From: Eubacteriaceae bacterium
GTDB taxonomy: Bacteria > Bacillota > Clostridia > Eubacteriales > Anaerofustaceae
Reading direction: 5' to 3'
Assembly (NCBI GenBank): GCA_009782515.1
Contig: WRIY01000013.1
Coordinates: 1 to 60,573, forward strand
DNA length: 60,573 bases
Below the pieces are notes generated by a model that did not search any database, was not told where the DNA came from, and saw only the letters and a program-made list of their open reading frames with translations. Shown here in pieces: positions 35,487 to 44,553 of this stretch; within the stretch, counting starts at the first letter, position 1, and each line of letters starts with the position of its first letter. The position numbers and the translations under genes were made by a program.

Positions 35487-37403
35487 CTATGAATATCTGC
35501 CGATGCTCCGGGCAATTGTATATGCGTTCTTTACAGCTGCGAATATAGTTTCAGTTCCGCTGCAGTCCCCAATGGCATAAAACAGCTTCGCATAGCATGC
35601 AAGATCGAAAGCCTCTTTAGTGTTTGCCTTTTGGCCTGTGGCATATATAGCTGTATCAGCTTTAGCAAATGCTTCTCCATCCGGGCCGGTGTAATACACG
35701 CCTCCATCAGCAATTCTGGTAGCCGTAGAGTGAAATTCGAGTTTGATATCGCGGTTTCTCATCTCCATAGATATTGCAGAGCCCTGGGTTCTGTTTCCTG
35801 AAGCAGAGATTGCAGGCCCCATCTCAATTAATGCCACTTTCCTGCCGAGCATGTCCAGGTAAATTGCAAGCTCAGCCCCAACCAGCCCCCCGCCAATGAT
35901 TACTGCGTTTTCTCCGACTAACTCAGGCGAGGCATACGCCTCTTGAGCGCTAATAGCAGATTCGATTCCTTCAATAGGCGGGATAATCGGCGTTGCGCCT
36001 ATTGCTGCAATCAGTACATCCGGCTCTTCTGCTTTTACTAAATCGGCGTCAACAACGGTATTCATCCTAAGATCAATGGAAAGGGCTTTGAGTGACCTTT
36101 CCTGCAGTTTAATATAGTCTTCAACATGCACCTTAAACGGGACTTCTGACTCAACCCGAATTCCCCCTCCGAGCCGGCCAGTCTTCTCACACAAGATAAC
36201 TTCATGCCCGGACTCAGCAGCGGTGATCGCTGCATGCATGCCGGCAATTCCGCCACCGGCAATGAGCACTTTTGACTTCTTTGCCGGCCGAAGCGCAAAT
36301 TTTGACTCTCTTTCCCTGCTGGTTTCTGGATTAATCGCGCAGTAAATGCCTCCAGCCATGAGATTCGACCAGCAAGACATACACCTTATGCATTGCCGTA
36401 TGCTATTTTCGTTGCCGCTTCTTGCTTTATTGGGCATGTCAGGATCAGCTAGCAGCTCTCTGGCCAATGCAACAAAATCTGCTTGCCCGGATGCAATTAT
36501 ATCTTCCATCATTTGCGGGTCTGACAAAGATCCCACTGTAGCCACTTTAGAGATTTTCACATGCTTCTTTATTTCAGATGCATATTTTACGTTAACTCCG
36601 TCTGGCATAAACATCGTTGGCGAGAACCTGAGCCACCTGTCTGAGGACAGGCTTCCATGCACTCCAACAGATACATGGATGATGTCTGCATGCCCGTCCA
36701 GGGCTTTGGCATACTCGATGCCTTCCTCAACCCCATACCCGTCTTCGAGTTCAGTAGCGCTTATTCGCATCTCTACAGGAAAACCGCTTCCACAGCGATT
36801 ATGTATCCTGTCGACCAGCTCCACAGCAAATCTTGCTCGGTTTTCAACGCTGCCTCCCCATTTATCGGTTCGGCTGTTAGTAGCTGGGCTAAAAAACTGC
36901 TGTGGCAGCCAGCCATGCCCGCCATGCACGGTAACCATCTTAAAACCTGCCATTTTTGCAAAGAAAGCGGCATTCACATACGCTGTGAGGGCAGCTTCGA
37001 CCTCTTCTTCGCTCATAGCCCTTACCGGCCTATTGTCCACCATGCCTTCGGAGGGCCCGAGGCCGGCAGAACCATACCTCCCGGCATGCTGCAACTCTGC
37101 AGAAGCAATAGAGCCATGGCGGTTGATATAGTCAGAGAGCCTCCCCAAATAACCAAGCGAAGCAAAATCGTTTAGTGCAACGGTCCTTCCACCCCTAGAT
37201 CCGTTAATCGGGTCGACGCTGCACTCCCCGACAACGACAGACGCTGCCCCGCCTATAGCCTTTCGCTCGTAATAAAGCAATGCGCCTTCTGACAGGGAAT
37301 TGTCACCGGCAATGTCAAGATGGCCTGTTGCAGATGCCAATATTCGGTTGCGAAATACCAGATCGCCTACCTCAATTGGCTCAAATAGTTTCGGATATTT
37401 CAT
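35487..37403 (-). CDS. Old-yellow-enzyme family FAD/FMN/4Fe-4S oxidoreductase
   Basis: 638 aa, architecture of 2,4-dienoyl-CoA reductase, enoate reductase and BaiCD/BaiH. The N-terminal FMN barrel shows LFEPIEVGDLVFRNRI and ELQHAGRYG; cysteines in CIRCMSCWSNLMAGGIYC near residue 340 hold the 4Fe-4S cluster; a C-terminal FAD/NAD(P) domain has VLIAGGGIAGMHAAITAAES and NAVIIGGGLVGAELAIYL. It reduces activated C=C bonds, using NAD(P)H. Substrate unknown. AAAGGA precedes the ATG. Nearby transporter and methyltransferase genes make an aromatic or steroid-like substrate possible, but this is speculation. Confidence 0.92.
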   Translation of the reverse strand: MKYPKLFEPIEVGDLVFRNRILASATGHLDIAGDNSLSEGALLYYERKAIGGAASVVVGECSVDPINGSRGGRTVALNDFASLGYLGRLSDYINRHGSIASAELQHAGRYGSAGLGPSEGMVDNRPVRAMSEEEVEAALTAYVNAAFFAKMAGFKMVTVHGGHGWLPQQFFSPATNSRTDKWGGSVENRARFAVELVDRIHNRCGSGFPVEMRISATELEDGYGVEEGIEYAKALDGHADIIHVSVGVHGSLSSDRWLRFSPTMFMPDGVNVKYASEIKKHVKISKVATVGSLSDPQMMEDIIASGQADFVALARELLADPDMPNKARSGNENSIRQCIRCMSCWSNLMAGGIYCAINPETSRERESKFALRPAKKSKVLIAGGGIAGMHAAITAAESGHEVILCEKTGRLGGGIRVESEVPFKVHVEDYIKLQERSLKALSIDLRMNTVVDADLVKAEEPDVLIAAIGATPIIPPIEGIESAISAQEAYASPELVGENAVIIGGGLVGAELAIYLDMLGRKVALIEMGPAISASGNRTQGSAISMEMRNRDIKLEFHSTATRIADGGVYYTGPDGEAFAKADTAIYATGQKANTKEAFDLACYAKLFYAIGDCSGTETIFAAVKNAYTIARSIGRYS

Positions 37404-38121
37404 TTATTCGTCCTTTAAAGCAAAATTTACCTTAATTATAGAGTTTTCCTATTGATTGTGTCAACAAAAGCAGGGGTTTGAACGCCAAATGGGCATTTAT
37501 GTGGCTATACAGATTCATCGATTGAAATGATATAATTGTAAAAAGCAGAATAAAGTTTCAAAGAGGATAGTATATGCACAGGGCTCTGGCGCCTGCTGAA
37601 CCCACCCGGCCTAGAAAGCTTCATTTCATGCTGGAGCAAGTGCCAAGCTCTTTTAGACAAGCCGATTGCCCCGAATGAGGATCTGAAACCGGATCTTGCT
37701 GGCGTGATCCCGAAAGTGAGTTCCTTTTAGCGCAAGCAATCCAATACTATCGGGATAACAAAGCGCACATATGGCCTCATCTACTTACAAAGACAGTACA
37801 CAAAGCTGCACTCATGCTGACTGGTTCAGCGCTGCATCGAAGGGATAACCCAGGCTGGTCTTAGGCCCGAGTGGAAGCGATAGCAATATAGGCAAGTGCT
37901 GTTAAAAACCACCGCTTGCTTATGGCATTCAATGCCACGCGGATAGCAAGCTAGGCCAGCGGCGGGACTGTGCACATACTCATCAGACCTCAATAATAAA
38001 AATAAAAAGAGGCAAGAGAGCTAGAAACTCTGCTAAGACTATAAAAACTCTGGAAGCAACAGCATCCAGGCTTTTATGCATCAATGCCTATTGGCCGAAA
38101 TAATTTAACGGAGGTATCTAA
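37404..38121. other. Gene-poor stretch with a possible decayed gene
   Basis: A TATAAT box at 37531 and AAAGAGGATAG before ATG 37574 look like real expression signals, yet the reading frame stops after 34 codons (37574-37678). Coding-like phrases continue in other frames to about 37860. I suspect a frameshifted relic, family unknown. GGAGG at 38112 belongs to the next gene. Confidence 0.4.
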
Positions 38122-39213
38122 ATGAATAAAATTCCATATTCACCAGATGAGATGAATGTAGTCGGAGAGCATGTTAGCACGAAGGCGTTTGAAACTATGC
38201 GCGGACCGGCTCCCAAGTACAACACGCCTATCACATTGAAAGAGAACTTCAATGCCTGCCTTGCGAAAGAAGGGGATGCTATGTGGATTCCAACATCTTC
38301 CGACTTTCTTAACATCGAATCAAGAGTCAACAAAGATCATATTGCTCGCGCTGAAGTCATGGATCTCGGCCCGCTTTACAGCGAAGAGGAAAAAGGCGGC
38401 CCTGATATGTTCGGCATTGAGTGGGTCTTTGTGCCCCAAGCCGGAGGTTCTATGGTACAGCCGGGGTCTCCTGCGCTTTTGGATGCAAATGATTGGCCAG
38501 AAGTTATTAAATTCCCTGATGTAGAAGCTATGGACTGGGAGGGAGTCAGGGAGATGAATGCGAGAATGGCTGAAACTGAGCGCGCATTCAAAGCTACTTT
38601 CCAGAATGGCCTGTTCGAGCGGCTGATCTCCTTTATGGACTTTGAGGGAGCTGCTCTGGCAATCATCGACGAAGATCAAAAAGACGCTATACACTCTTTG
38701 TTTGCTAAGCTCTGCGATCTGTATGAAGCAATGATCTCTAAATACAAAGAGTATCTGAACATCGACGGCGTAATGTTCCATGATGACTGGGGCAGCCAGC
38801 ACGCACCCTTCTTCTCCCCACAGACATGCAACGAAATGCTTGTGCCGTATCTAAAGAGGCTGGCTGATTTCTGCCATTCTAAGGGATTATGGTTTGAGCA
38901 CCATTCATGCGGGAAAACAGAAATCCTTATGCCATGCAGGGTGGCAGCCAATATTGATATGTGGGTACCGCAGCCAATCAATGATATGGATATGCTTTAT
39001 GAGAAATATGGCGATAAAGTTATATTCGGCATAGCTCCCAAAATAAGTATGGATGCAACACCAGAGGAGTGTGAAGCTGCAGCAAAGGAATTTGCTGAAA
39101 AGTACGCTCCGCAAATGGCTACTAAGCCAATTATTATGAGTGGTTTCGGCGCACCGCCGAACTTTGCTCCACTCGTATACCGCTACAGCAGGGAAATCCT
39201 CGCCGCTGAGTAG
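38122..39213 (+). CDS. URO-D family protein, second methyltransferase-like copy
   Basis: 363 aa, GGAGG upstream. Same superfamily as the gene at 20595 but only distantly alike. The His-x-Cys half of the zinc site is present as EHHSCGKT (His261, Cys263); the Cys expected further on is absent, the matching place reading FGIAPKIS. It may bind zinc differently or act on another methyl donor. Neighbours across the locus (GPH symporter, activation-domain protein at 46635) fit corrinoid-dependent demethylation, though no corrinoid protein is seen in the window. Single gene, hairpin terminator at 39281. Confidence 0.82.
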   Translation: MNKIPYSPDEMNVVGEHVSTKAFETMRGPAPKYNTPITLKENFNACLAKEGDAMWIPTSSDFLNIESRVNKDHIARAEVMDLGPLYSEEEKGGPDMFGIEWVFVPQAGGSMVQPGSPALLDANDWPEVIKFPDVEAMDWEGVREMNARMAETERAFKATFQNGLFERLISFMDFEGAALAIIDEDQKDAIHSLFAKLCDLYEAMISKYKEYLNIDGVMFHDDWGSQHAPFFSPQTCNEMLVPYLKRLADFCHSKGLWFEHHSCGKTEILMPCRVAANIDMWVPQPINDMDMLYEKYGDKVIFGIAPKISMDATPEECEAAAKEFAEKYAPQMATKPIIMSGFGAPPNFAPLVYRYSREILAAE

Positions 39214-39280
39214 CTCTTTGAAGTTCGAAGGTATACATAGCGGGTACTGCATTTTTTCGAAACTATATTGATAGCTTGGT

Positions 39281-39305
39281 TGAGGGCGATTAAATTTCGC
39301 CCTCA
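39281..39305 (+). terminator. Hairpin after the second URO-D gene
   Basis: TGAGGGCGA (39281-39289) pairs perfectly with TCGCCCTCA (39297-39305), loop 7 nt. Weak T-content downstream. Confidence 0.6.
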
Positions 39306-39710
39306 ATGCATTGCATTGGCAAATCTGCATAACTTCATTCACTTCATTTGCGGTGTGGGATTAAACATCCTTAATTTTGATTTTCAAAAATCATGGCGCT
39401 CTTGCTGCAAAGCTCTTTAAACCTGTATGGGTAGAGGCTTTAGGGGCCAATAAGGCGCTCGCTTTGAGTGATAGGCATATAAGGGTATGGAATCCATTTC
39501 ACAAGATGCGCAATAGATTGACATTGGATCCTTAACCCTGGTAAGGGTGCATAGAAGCCTGCAGGCAAGAGCATGGCAAGGGCTTATGCGCACAGGGGGC
39601 ATGCGCTGGGTCCCCTAACCCCGGAAGGGCGCACTTATACGTCTCCTTCGGCGACGTGCGCTCTGCGAGGCTTAAGGGCAAAGGCTTATAAGGGCTAAGG
39701 GCTTGTTTTG
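39306..39710. other. Gene-free stretch, GC-rich in its second half
   Basis: No supported gene. From 39530 the sequence becomes rich in short AAGGGC/TAAGGG words, much like 40140-40345 on the other side of the small membrane gene. Confidence 0.45.
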
Positions 39711-39974
39711 TTAACTTGCTGTTCTTTGCTTCTTGTCTATGAAGTAAGCAATGACATAAACAATAGCTATCGAAAATGGTATCAATATAGCTATACGGAT
39801 AGGAAATGGGGTATGCACCATCCAAAGGTAAAAATCATCTCTGCCATTATAAGGGGTAGCATGAGGCGCGCTTCCGATATCGTAAATGACTCTTGATTCC
39901 AGCAAAAAAAACAACGACACATAGAGAGAAAATGTTCCCATATACAGATGCTTATGAGTATTAGGTTTTTCCAT
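39711..39974 (-). CDS. Small two-helix membrane protein
   Basis: 87 aa from ATG 39974 (AGAGG upstream); the frame is open further but the upstream part has no ribosome site. Two transmembrane helices: HLYMGTFSLYVSLFFLLESRV and IRIAILIPFSIAIVYVIAYF, joined by a loop with the pattern GRDDFYLWMVHTPF, and a basic C-terminus. No family known to me. Flanked on both sides by unusual GC-rich intergenic DNA. Confidence 0.6.
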   Translation of the reverse strand: MEKPNTHKHLYMGTFSLYVSLFFLLESRVIYDIGSAPHATPYNGRDDFYLWMVHTPFPIRIAILIPFSIAIVYVIAYFIDKKQRTAS

Positions 39975-40139
39975 TAAAGCCAAACCTCTTTTTTTAAATT
40001 TTTTTAGTATAAAAACTAAGAAATAAGATATTATTATATATTTCAATACACATCGGAATATATCTTTACGCTGCATGCAAGTGAGCAAAACATGGGAACC
40101 ATCAAACAAACACCCAAATGCCCAATAAATGCCTATCTC

Positions 40140-40345
40140 CGCTAGGGTGTAAGGGGTACCAATCCCCTTGGCCCCCCGCTGCCTTTTCGGACAAGGGATG
40201 GCCTTGGCTAAGGCGCTATGCCCGCTATGCCGCTTTTAGCAGCTAGCTGGCTGCTAGGCCAAGGGTTCGCTACTTCGTGCGCAGGCCCAATAGGGCACGC
40301 CCTCAGAGGCCAAGGGCCTTAGGGCCAGGGCTAGCCGAATCGGTT
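40140..40345. other. GC-rich, hairpin-rich intergenic block
   Basis: About 205 bp far richer in G+C than its surroundings. Nested arms are visible: CCTTGGC (40202-40208) with GCCAAGG (40258-40264), enclosing AGCAGC/GCTGCT (40238-40243 with 40250-40255), plus GGGC/GCCC and repeated GGCCAAGGGCC-like words. No open frame with coding signals. May be an uncharacterised structured RNA or a decayed repeat. The remainder of 40110-40907 is gene-free and ends in the promoter and GGGAGG of the symporter gene. Confidence 0.4.
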
Positions 40346-40907
40346 TATTGCAAGGCTTTGGAGGGGAAAAAAGCCTCAGCTTAAAACGGAATGGCTAAAT
40401 AGAAACTTTAAGATAGCGCTTGGATTAATTCAGGAGATTTTCCCCTTACCGGCAATTCCTTGATGAATGACGAAATAACACCTCATCTTTTCATCAAGGC
40501 CACGATAAAACAGCTACCCAATCATCAAAGCCGCGAGTAAAACATCAGCAATGCAATCAATCTGCTCTGTGGCTTCAGGGAGGTTAGCATGCAGTTTTCA
40601 AGCATCTTCATAAGCTGTTATGCAGCTGGTGCTTTTTACTAACTGGAATTTTATACTTCCAGCTTGCCGGCAGGGCTCTCACAATATGCATCAGGTGTCA
40701 TTGATATAGTTTTCACCATTCATGGCTTCCTAAAGGCAAAGACATCATAAAATTTAAACTTTACAAAATTGATAATTTCTGCGATAATCCAAATGTAAAC
40801 TAAGGGTAAATTGACTTTGAAAGGGGGAGTAGCGTCAAGGCAATAATTAATTTTATATTTATTCATTTTGAGGCAAAATTTAGTCAAAAAATCATTGGGA
40901 GGATAAT

Positions 40908-42374
40908 ATGACTGAAACTCAAGCTCTAGAACAAAAAACAATGCCTAAAAGCTTTCCGTATTTGTGGATGTTCCATACTTTAGGCCAGATGTTCGGCATG
41001 ACTGTTGCTATGGGCCAGATGACCTTTTACTGGACAGAAATTGTTGGATTGACTCCAGCTTTTATTGCTTCATTTTTAGCTGTTGCCCGCATCATCGACT
41101 TAGTCATGTCAGTTGTTGCAGGTCCCATTGTACAGAAGACCAATACGAAAATGGGGCAATTCCGGCCTTGGGTAATGGGATGTGTCATCGTAGTAAATAT
41201 CGGCCAATTCCTTATATTCATTAACCCTAATGTCTCAACTGGCACTAAAGGCCTTATAGCCGGCTTAGGATATATTCTTCAGGGAGTTCCTATGAATTTC
41301 TATGCCGCCGCTAACAATGGCATTATGATGAAGGTTACCGGCTCTGACATGCAAGCCAGAATGCAAGTATCTATGATGTCAATGCGAGGAATGAGTATTT
41401 CCAGTATTCTAACCTCTGCTATATCTCTGCCATTTATCATGTGGATTAATAATACATTCACAAAAATTAACCCTTACGGCTACCTGATTGTTAACTGCAT
41501 ATTTGGCGGTCTTTGGATTTGCACTACCGCAATAGTCTTTATCATGACAAAGCCATATGACGAGTATGTACCTGAAATGGTTTCAGTTCAAAGCCCTAAG
41601 GTTTGGGATATCTACAAAGATATCATCAAGAACAGCCAAATCTGGGTGCTCTTTATACAAAACATAATACTGTGGGTATCGTTTAACAGCATTGTAGGCA
41701 TGGGCCTATATTATTGGCTCTACTCTGTCGGCACTTTCAATGGCCAGCCACCGCGCACCTACCAACCGCTGTCGATGGTAATTTCGCAATCCGTCAGCTT
41801 ATTTGCTTCATTTGTGGTTGCCCCACAGGGTAAAAAACTGAAAAAGAAAACTGCATCTATGCTAGCAACCAGTTGGGGAATAGCATGCAACATCCTCCAT
41901 GGGCTCTTCTCCGGTGGCGGCGCTAACCAAGCTAACCCAATTATCTACATAGCAATTGCTTCTATATCAACTTTGGGTATGGCTATTTCCCAGAGCGTCG
42001 GCATGAACTTATGGCTGGATGCTGCTGAGAAGCAGCTGTATGAGACTGGTATTGACACTCGCGCAGCAGCCATGGGGGTATCCAGTATCAGCATGAAGAT
42101 CGCCAGCTTCTTAGCCTCGCCTATTACGCCAATACTTTTAAAAATCGTAGGCTATGACAATAGCGCTGTGGCTACCGGCGGTTTTGCAGTTTGCGAATAT
42201 CCCGAAAGAATTATCTATATCATTGGCTTCGCTGGCGCTTTCATGAGCACGCTACAGGTTTTAGTTCTCTTCTTTGGCTACAAAATCAAAGACGAAGATG
42301 CTGCATTTTATGCTGCAGAGAACCAGAAGCGCATGATGGAGCGAATGGCAGCTGCAAACAATCCATCAAACTAA
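40908..42374 (+). CDS. GPH-family (MFS_2) cation symporter
   Basis: 488 aa, about twelve transmembrane helices. The GPH hallmark appears early: MTFYWTEIVGLTPAFIAS...ARIIDLVMSVVAGPIVQKTNTKMGQFRPW, where Asp in helix 2 and the KxGxxRPW loop are typical (shown here by parts of fewer than 20 residues: ARIIDLVMSVVAGPI and TKMGQFRPW). GPH carriers bring in glycosides, pentosides or hexuronides with Na+ or H+. In anaerobes, relatives sit beside enzymes for plant or host aromatic glycosides. GGGAGG upstream; terminator at 42417. Substrate unknown. Confidence 0.88.
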   Translation: MTETQALEQKTMPKSFPYLWMFHTLGQMFGMTVAMGQMTFYWTEIVGLTPAFIASFLAVARIIDLVMSVVAGPIVQKTNTKMGQFRPWVMGCVIVVNIGQFLIFINPNVSTGTKGLIAGLGYILQGVPMNFYAAANNGIMMKVTGSDMQARMQVSMMSMRGMSISSILTSAISLPFIMWINNTFTKINPYGYLIVNCIFGGLWICTTAIVFIMTKPYDEYVPEMVSVQSPKVWDIYKDIIKNSQIWVLFIQNIILWVSFNSIVGMGLYYWLYSVGTFNGQPPRTYQPLSMVISQSVSLFASFVVAPQGKKLKKKTASMLATSWGIACNILHGLFSGGGANQANPIIYIAIASISTLGMAISQSVGMNLWLDAAEKQLYETGIDTRAAAMGVSSISMKIASFLASPITPILLKIVGYDNSAVATGGFAVCEYPERIIYIIGFAGAFMSTLQVLVLFFGYKIKDEDAAFYAAENQKRMMERMAAANNPSN

Positions 42375-42416
42375 GATAGCTCTGAAAGAAAGCTCGAGTA
42401 AGAAAGCAAAGAATTT

Positions 42417-42446
42417 AAACAGGTCTATAGCTTGGGCCTGTTTTTT
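42417..42446 (+). terminator. Rho-independent terminator after the GPH symporter
   Basis: AAACAGG (42417-42423) pairs with CCTGTTT (42437-42443) and six T follow on from G42440. Confidence 0.85.
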
Positions 42447-42482
42447 AATTCACCGCTTCATCTAGGAGCTAATAGAGCAGAT

Positions 42483-42510
42483 GGGCACAGTGCGCGCAGT
42501 GTGCCCTCTT
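42483..42510 (+). terminator. Second hairpin with T-rich tail
   Basis: GGGCACA (42483-42489) pairs with TGTGCCC (42500-42506), followed by TCTTTCTT. Back-up terminator or relic. The rest of 42511-42780 shows nothing further. Confidence 0.55.
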
Positions 42511-42784
42511 TCTTAAGATGCATTTGGAAACACTGGGAAGCTCCTCACCGGTTAGCGCAGCTACTTTCCCTTCTCCGTCAGAAAACTATTATGGCTATGT
42601 GGCGCAGCCTTTCCCAAGGCGTTAGAAACAAAGCCAGCAGCCAGCTTTTTGTCTGACTGTTCTTTATACGGGGTTTTCCGAATTTGCTTGCTTTTCCTTC
42701 TTTGCTTTTAGAGCTAGCGTAAAGAGTCAAAGCCTTGCTGATTCATCCAGCTACTTAAGAGGGTGTTCTATCATGTAGATAAAT

Positions 42785-42845
42785 CTTGCCAACAAATATG
42801 CTATTATGACTGTACTTTGGCAACAAATTGCCGTCATGTTGCCAA
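42785..42845. promoter_or_regulatory. Candidate operator upstream of the AlbA_2 gene
   Basis: TTGGCAAC (42817-42824) and GTTGCCAA (42838-42845) form a perfect inverted repeat with a 13-bp spacer. A third, direct copy CTTGCCAACAAAT lies at 42785, resembling CTTTGGCAACAAAT at 42815. The cluster sits 55-115 bp before the ATG, over the likely promoter. Binding protein unknown; the encoded protein itself, with a C-terminal winged helix, is one candidate. Confidence 0.5.
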
Positions 42846-42899
42846 GTTAAATATGGCACACTAACATCCAGTTGCAACTATTTCAGAGGTAAACATAAC

Positions 42900-44378
42900 A
42901 TGCAAAGTGATGAACTTATTTCACTGGTAAAAATGATTAAAGAACATAAGTGCGAAATACAGGAAATTGATATAAAATCTGCTGAAAAGGGATGCCCTCA
43001 GTGGCTTTATAACACCCTGTCCAGTTTCTCAAACCAAGATAATGGTGGAGTTATTGTTTTTGGGATTGCTGAAGATAAAGATTATAAGACCGTTGGCGTA
43101 TATGATGCACAAGATTTGCAGAAGAAGGTAACTGAAAAATGCAAGCAAATGGAACCTACTGTCCGCCCTTTGTTTACCGTAGCTGCCTTTGAAGGCAAAT
43201 CGGTCGTTTCAGCAGAAATTCCAGGTGTAGATATTACAGAGCGCCCCGTTTTTTATAAAGGTTCCGGCAGGTTGAAAGGCTCATATGTCCGCGTTGGCGA
43301 ATCTGATGAGCAGATGAGCGAATATGAAATTTACAGTTATGAAGCCTATAGAAGAAAAACCTGCGATGAGCTACGCATACTGGATGCCAGAGATGAGTTC
43401 ATTGATGTCAGTAAAGATGAAATTTCTCTGTTTCTCGCAAAACTGCGATCGAAAAAACCGAATTTATCTGGATTGGATGACAAAAAGAATCTCACCCTAA
43501 GCGGAATTTATTCAAATGACAGGCTGACACTGGCAGGGTTGATGCTGTTTGGTTTGTATCTTCAAGCATTGTTTCCGCAGCTTTGTATAACTGCGGTTGT
43601 TGTGCCTGGCATTGAAATTGGGATAACAGGCAATGGCAATGAGAGATTCTTAGATAATAAAAAATTCGAAGGCACAATACCGCAAATGATAGAGGGAGCG
43701 ATTTCATTTATTGGCCGAAATATGCGTGAGAGTACAATTATCGACGATAATGGCAAACGTGTTGATAAAACGGAGTACCCATTAAAAGCCATAAGAGAAA
43801 TCATACTGAATGCTGCTATTCACCGCGATTATAGCATTCATACTGAAAATTCTCCAATCAGGGTTTTAATGTTTGCTGATCGAATTGAAGTGGAGAACCC
43901 CGGAGGGCTTTATGGCAGGATTACACTCAGCAATCTTGGCAAGGTAGGTGCTGATACGCGAAACCCTTATATCGCATCAAATCTGGAAATCATGATAGAT
44001 ACCGAAAATCGCTTTTCCGGTATACCAACAATCATTAACGAAATGTCAGAAGCCATCCTTCCACAACCTGTGTTCGAAAACAAGCGAGGAGTATTCAAGG
44101 TTACTCTATATAATTTAAACTATACCTATAAAGAAGATCCTGTTTCTACACAAACCATGCAAAAGCCACTGCGCATGAATGGCATAGGGGATATATCTGA
44201 AAAAATCCTAGCTTTCTGCAGTATCCCGCGTTCGCGTGACGAGCTTATTACTTTCACTGGATATTCAAGATACTACACTATGTCAAAAATAATCAAGCCT
44301 CTTATAGATGGAAAAAAGCTAAAAATGACTATACCTGAGAAACCGAAGAGCCCCAAGCAGAAGTATGTGAGAGCTTAA
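42900..44378 (+). CDS. AlbA_2 (Schlafen-type) domain and ATPase-like regulator
   Basis: 492 aa from ATG 42900 (AGAGG upstream; the frame is open to 42828). N-terminal AlbA_2/Schlafen domain: CEIQEIDIKSAEKG, FSNQDNGGVIVFGIAED and YVRVGESDEQMSEYE. Middle ATPase-like module of the HATPase_c_4 type: PLKAIREIILNAAIHRDYS and RIEVENPGGLYGRI, then a C-terminal winged helix. Such proteins are treated as transcription regulators or RNA/DNA-binding factors; some Schlafen-fold members have nuclease activity and defence roles. It runs convergent with a second, different AlbA_2 gene at 44554. Confidence 0.85.
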   Translation: MQSDELISLVKMIKEHKCEIQEIDIKSAEKGCPQWLYNTLSSFSNQDNGGVIVFGIAEDKDYKTVGVYDAQDLQKKVTEKCKQMEPTVRPLFTVAAFEGKSVVSAEIPGVDITERPVFYKGSGRLKGSYVRVGESDEQMSEYEIYSYEAYRRKTCDELRILDARDEFIDVSKDEISLFLAKLRSKKPNLSGLDDKKNLTLSGIYSNDRLTLAGLMLFGLYLQALFPQLCITAVVVPGIEIGITGNGNERFLDNKKFEGTIPQMIEGAISFIGRNMRESTIIDDNGKRVDKTEYPLKAIREIILNAAIHRDYSIHTENSPIRVLMFADRIEVENPGGLYGRITLSNLGKVGADTRNPYIASNLEIMIDTENRFSGIPTIINEMSEAILPQPVFENKRGVFKVTLYNLNYTYKEDPVSTQTMQKPLRMNGIGDISEKILAFCSIPRSRDELITFTGYSRYYTMSKIIKPLIDGKKLKMTIPEKPKSPKQKYVRA

Positions 44379-44389
44379 TCAAGCGCGGC

Positions 44390-44447
44390 GAGTAAGCGGT
44401 ACGATCGCCTTGAAAACATCGCCCTCAATTAGTTCCGGCTCTCGAAA
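44390..44447 (-). repeat. Fragmentary second copy of AlbA_2 gene sequence
   Basis: About 48 bp here (from AAGCGGTACGATCGCC onward) match 44957-45005 inside the neighbouring AlbA_2 gene, with few changes. It encodes the same peptide part (ELIEGDVFKAIVPL, minus strand). It is evidence for a lost second copy of that gene or a small internal duplication. Confidence 0.8.
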
Positions 44448-44505
44448 CCCTATTGTATCTAAACACGTTAGATGATACAATAGGGCATCATAACCGAAAG
44501 GTTAT
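44448..44505. other. Two adjacent strong hairpins between convergent AlbA_2 genes
   Basis: CCCTATTGTATC (44448-44459) pairs perfectly with GATACAATAGGG (44474-44485); the loop itself can pair as ATCTAA/TTAGAT. Directly after, ATAACC (44490-44495) and GGTTAT (44500-44505) close a GAAA tetraloop. There are no T-runs, so it is not a classic terminator. Confidence 0.65.
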
Positions 44506-44553
44506 TGCTATAAGAAGAGCATTTACACAAAAGAAAATACACTCCCCTTTAAG

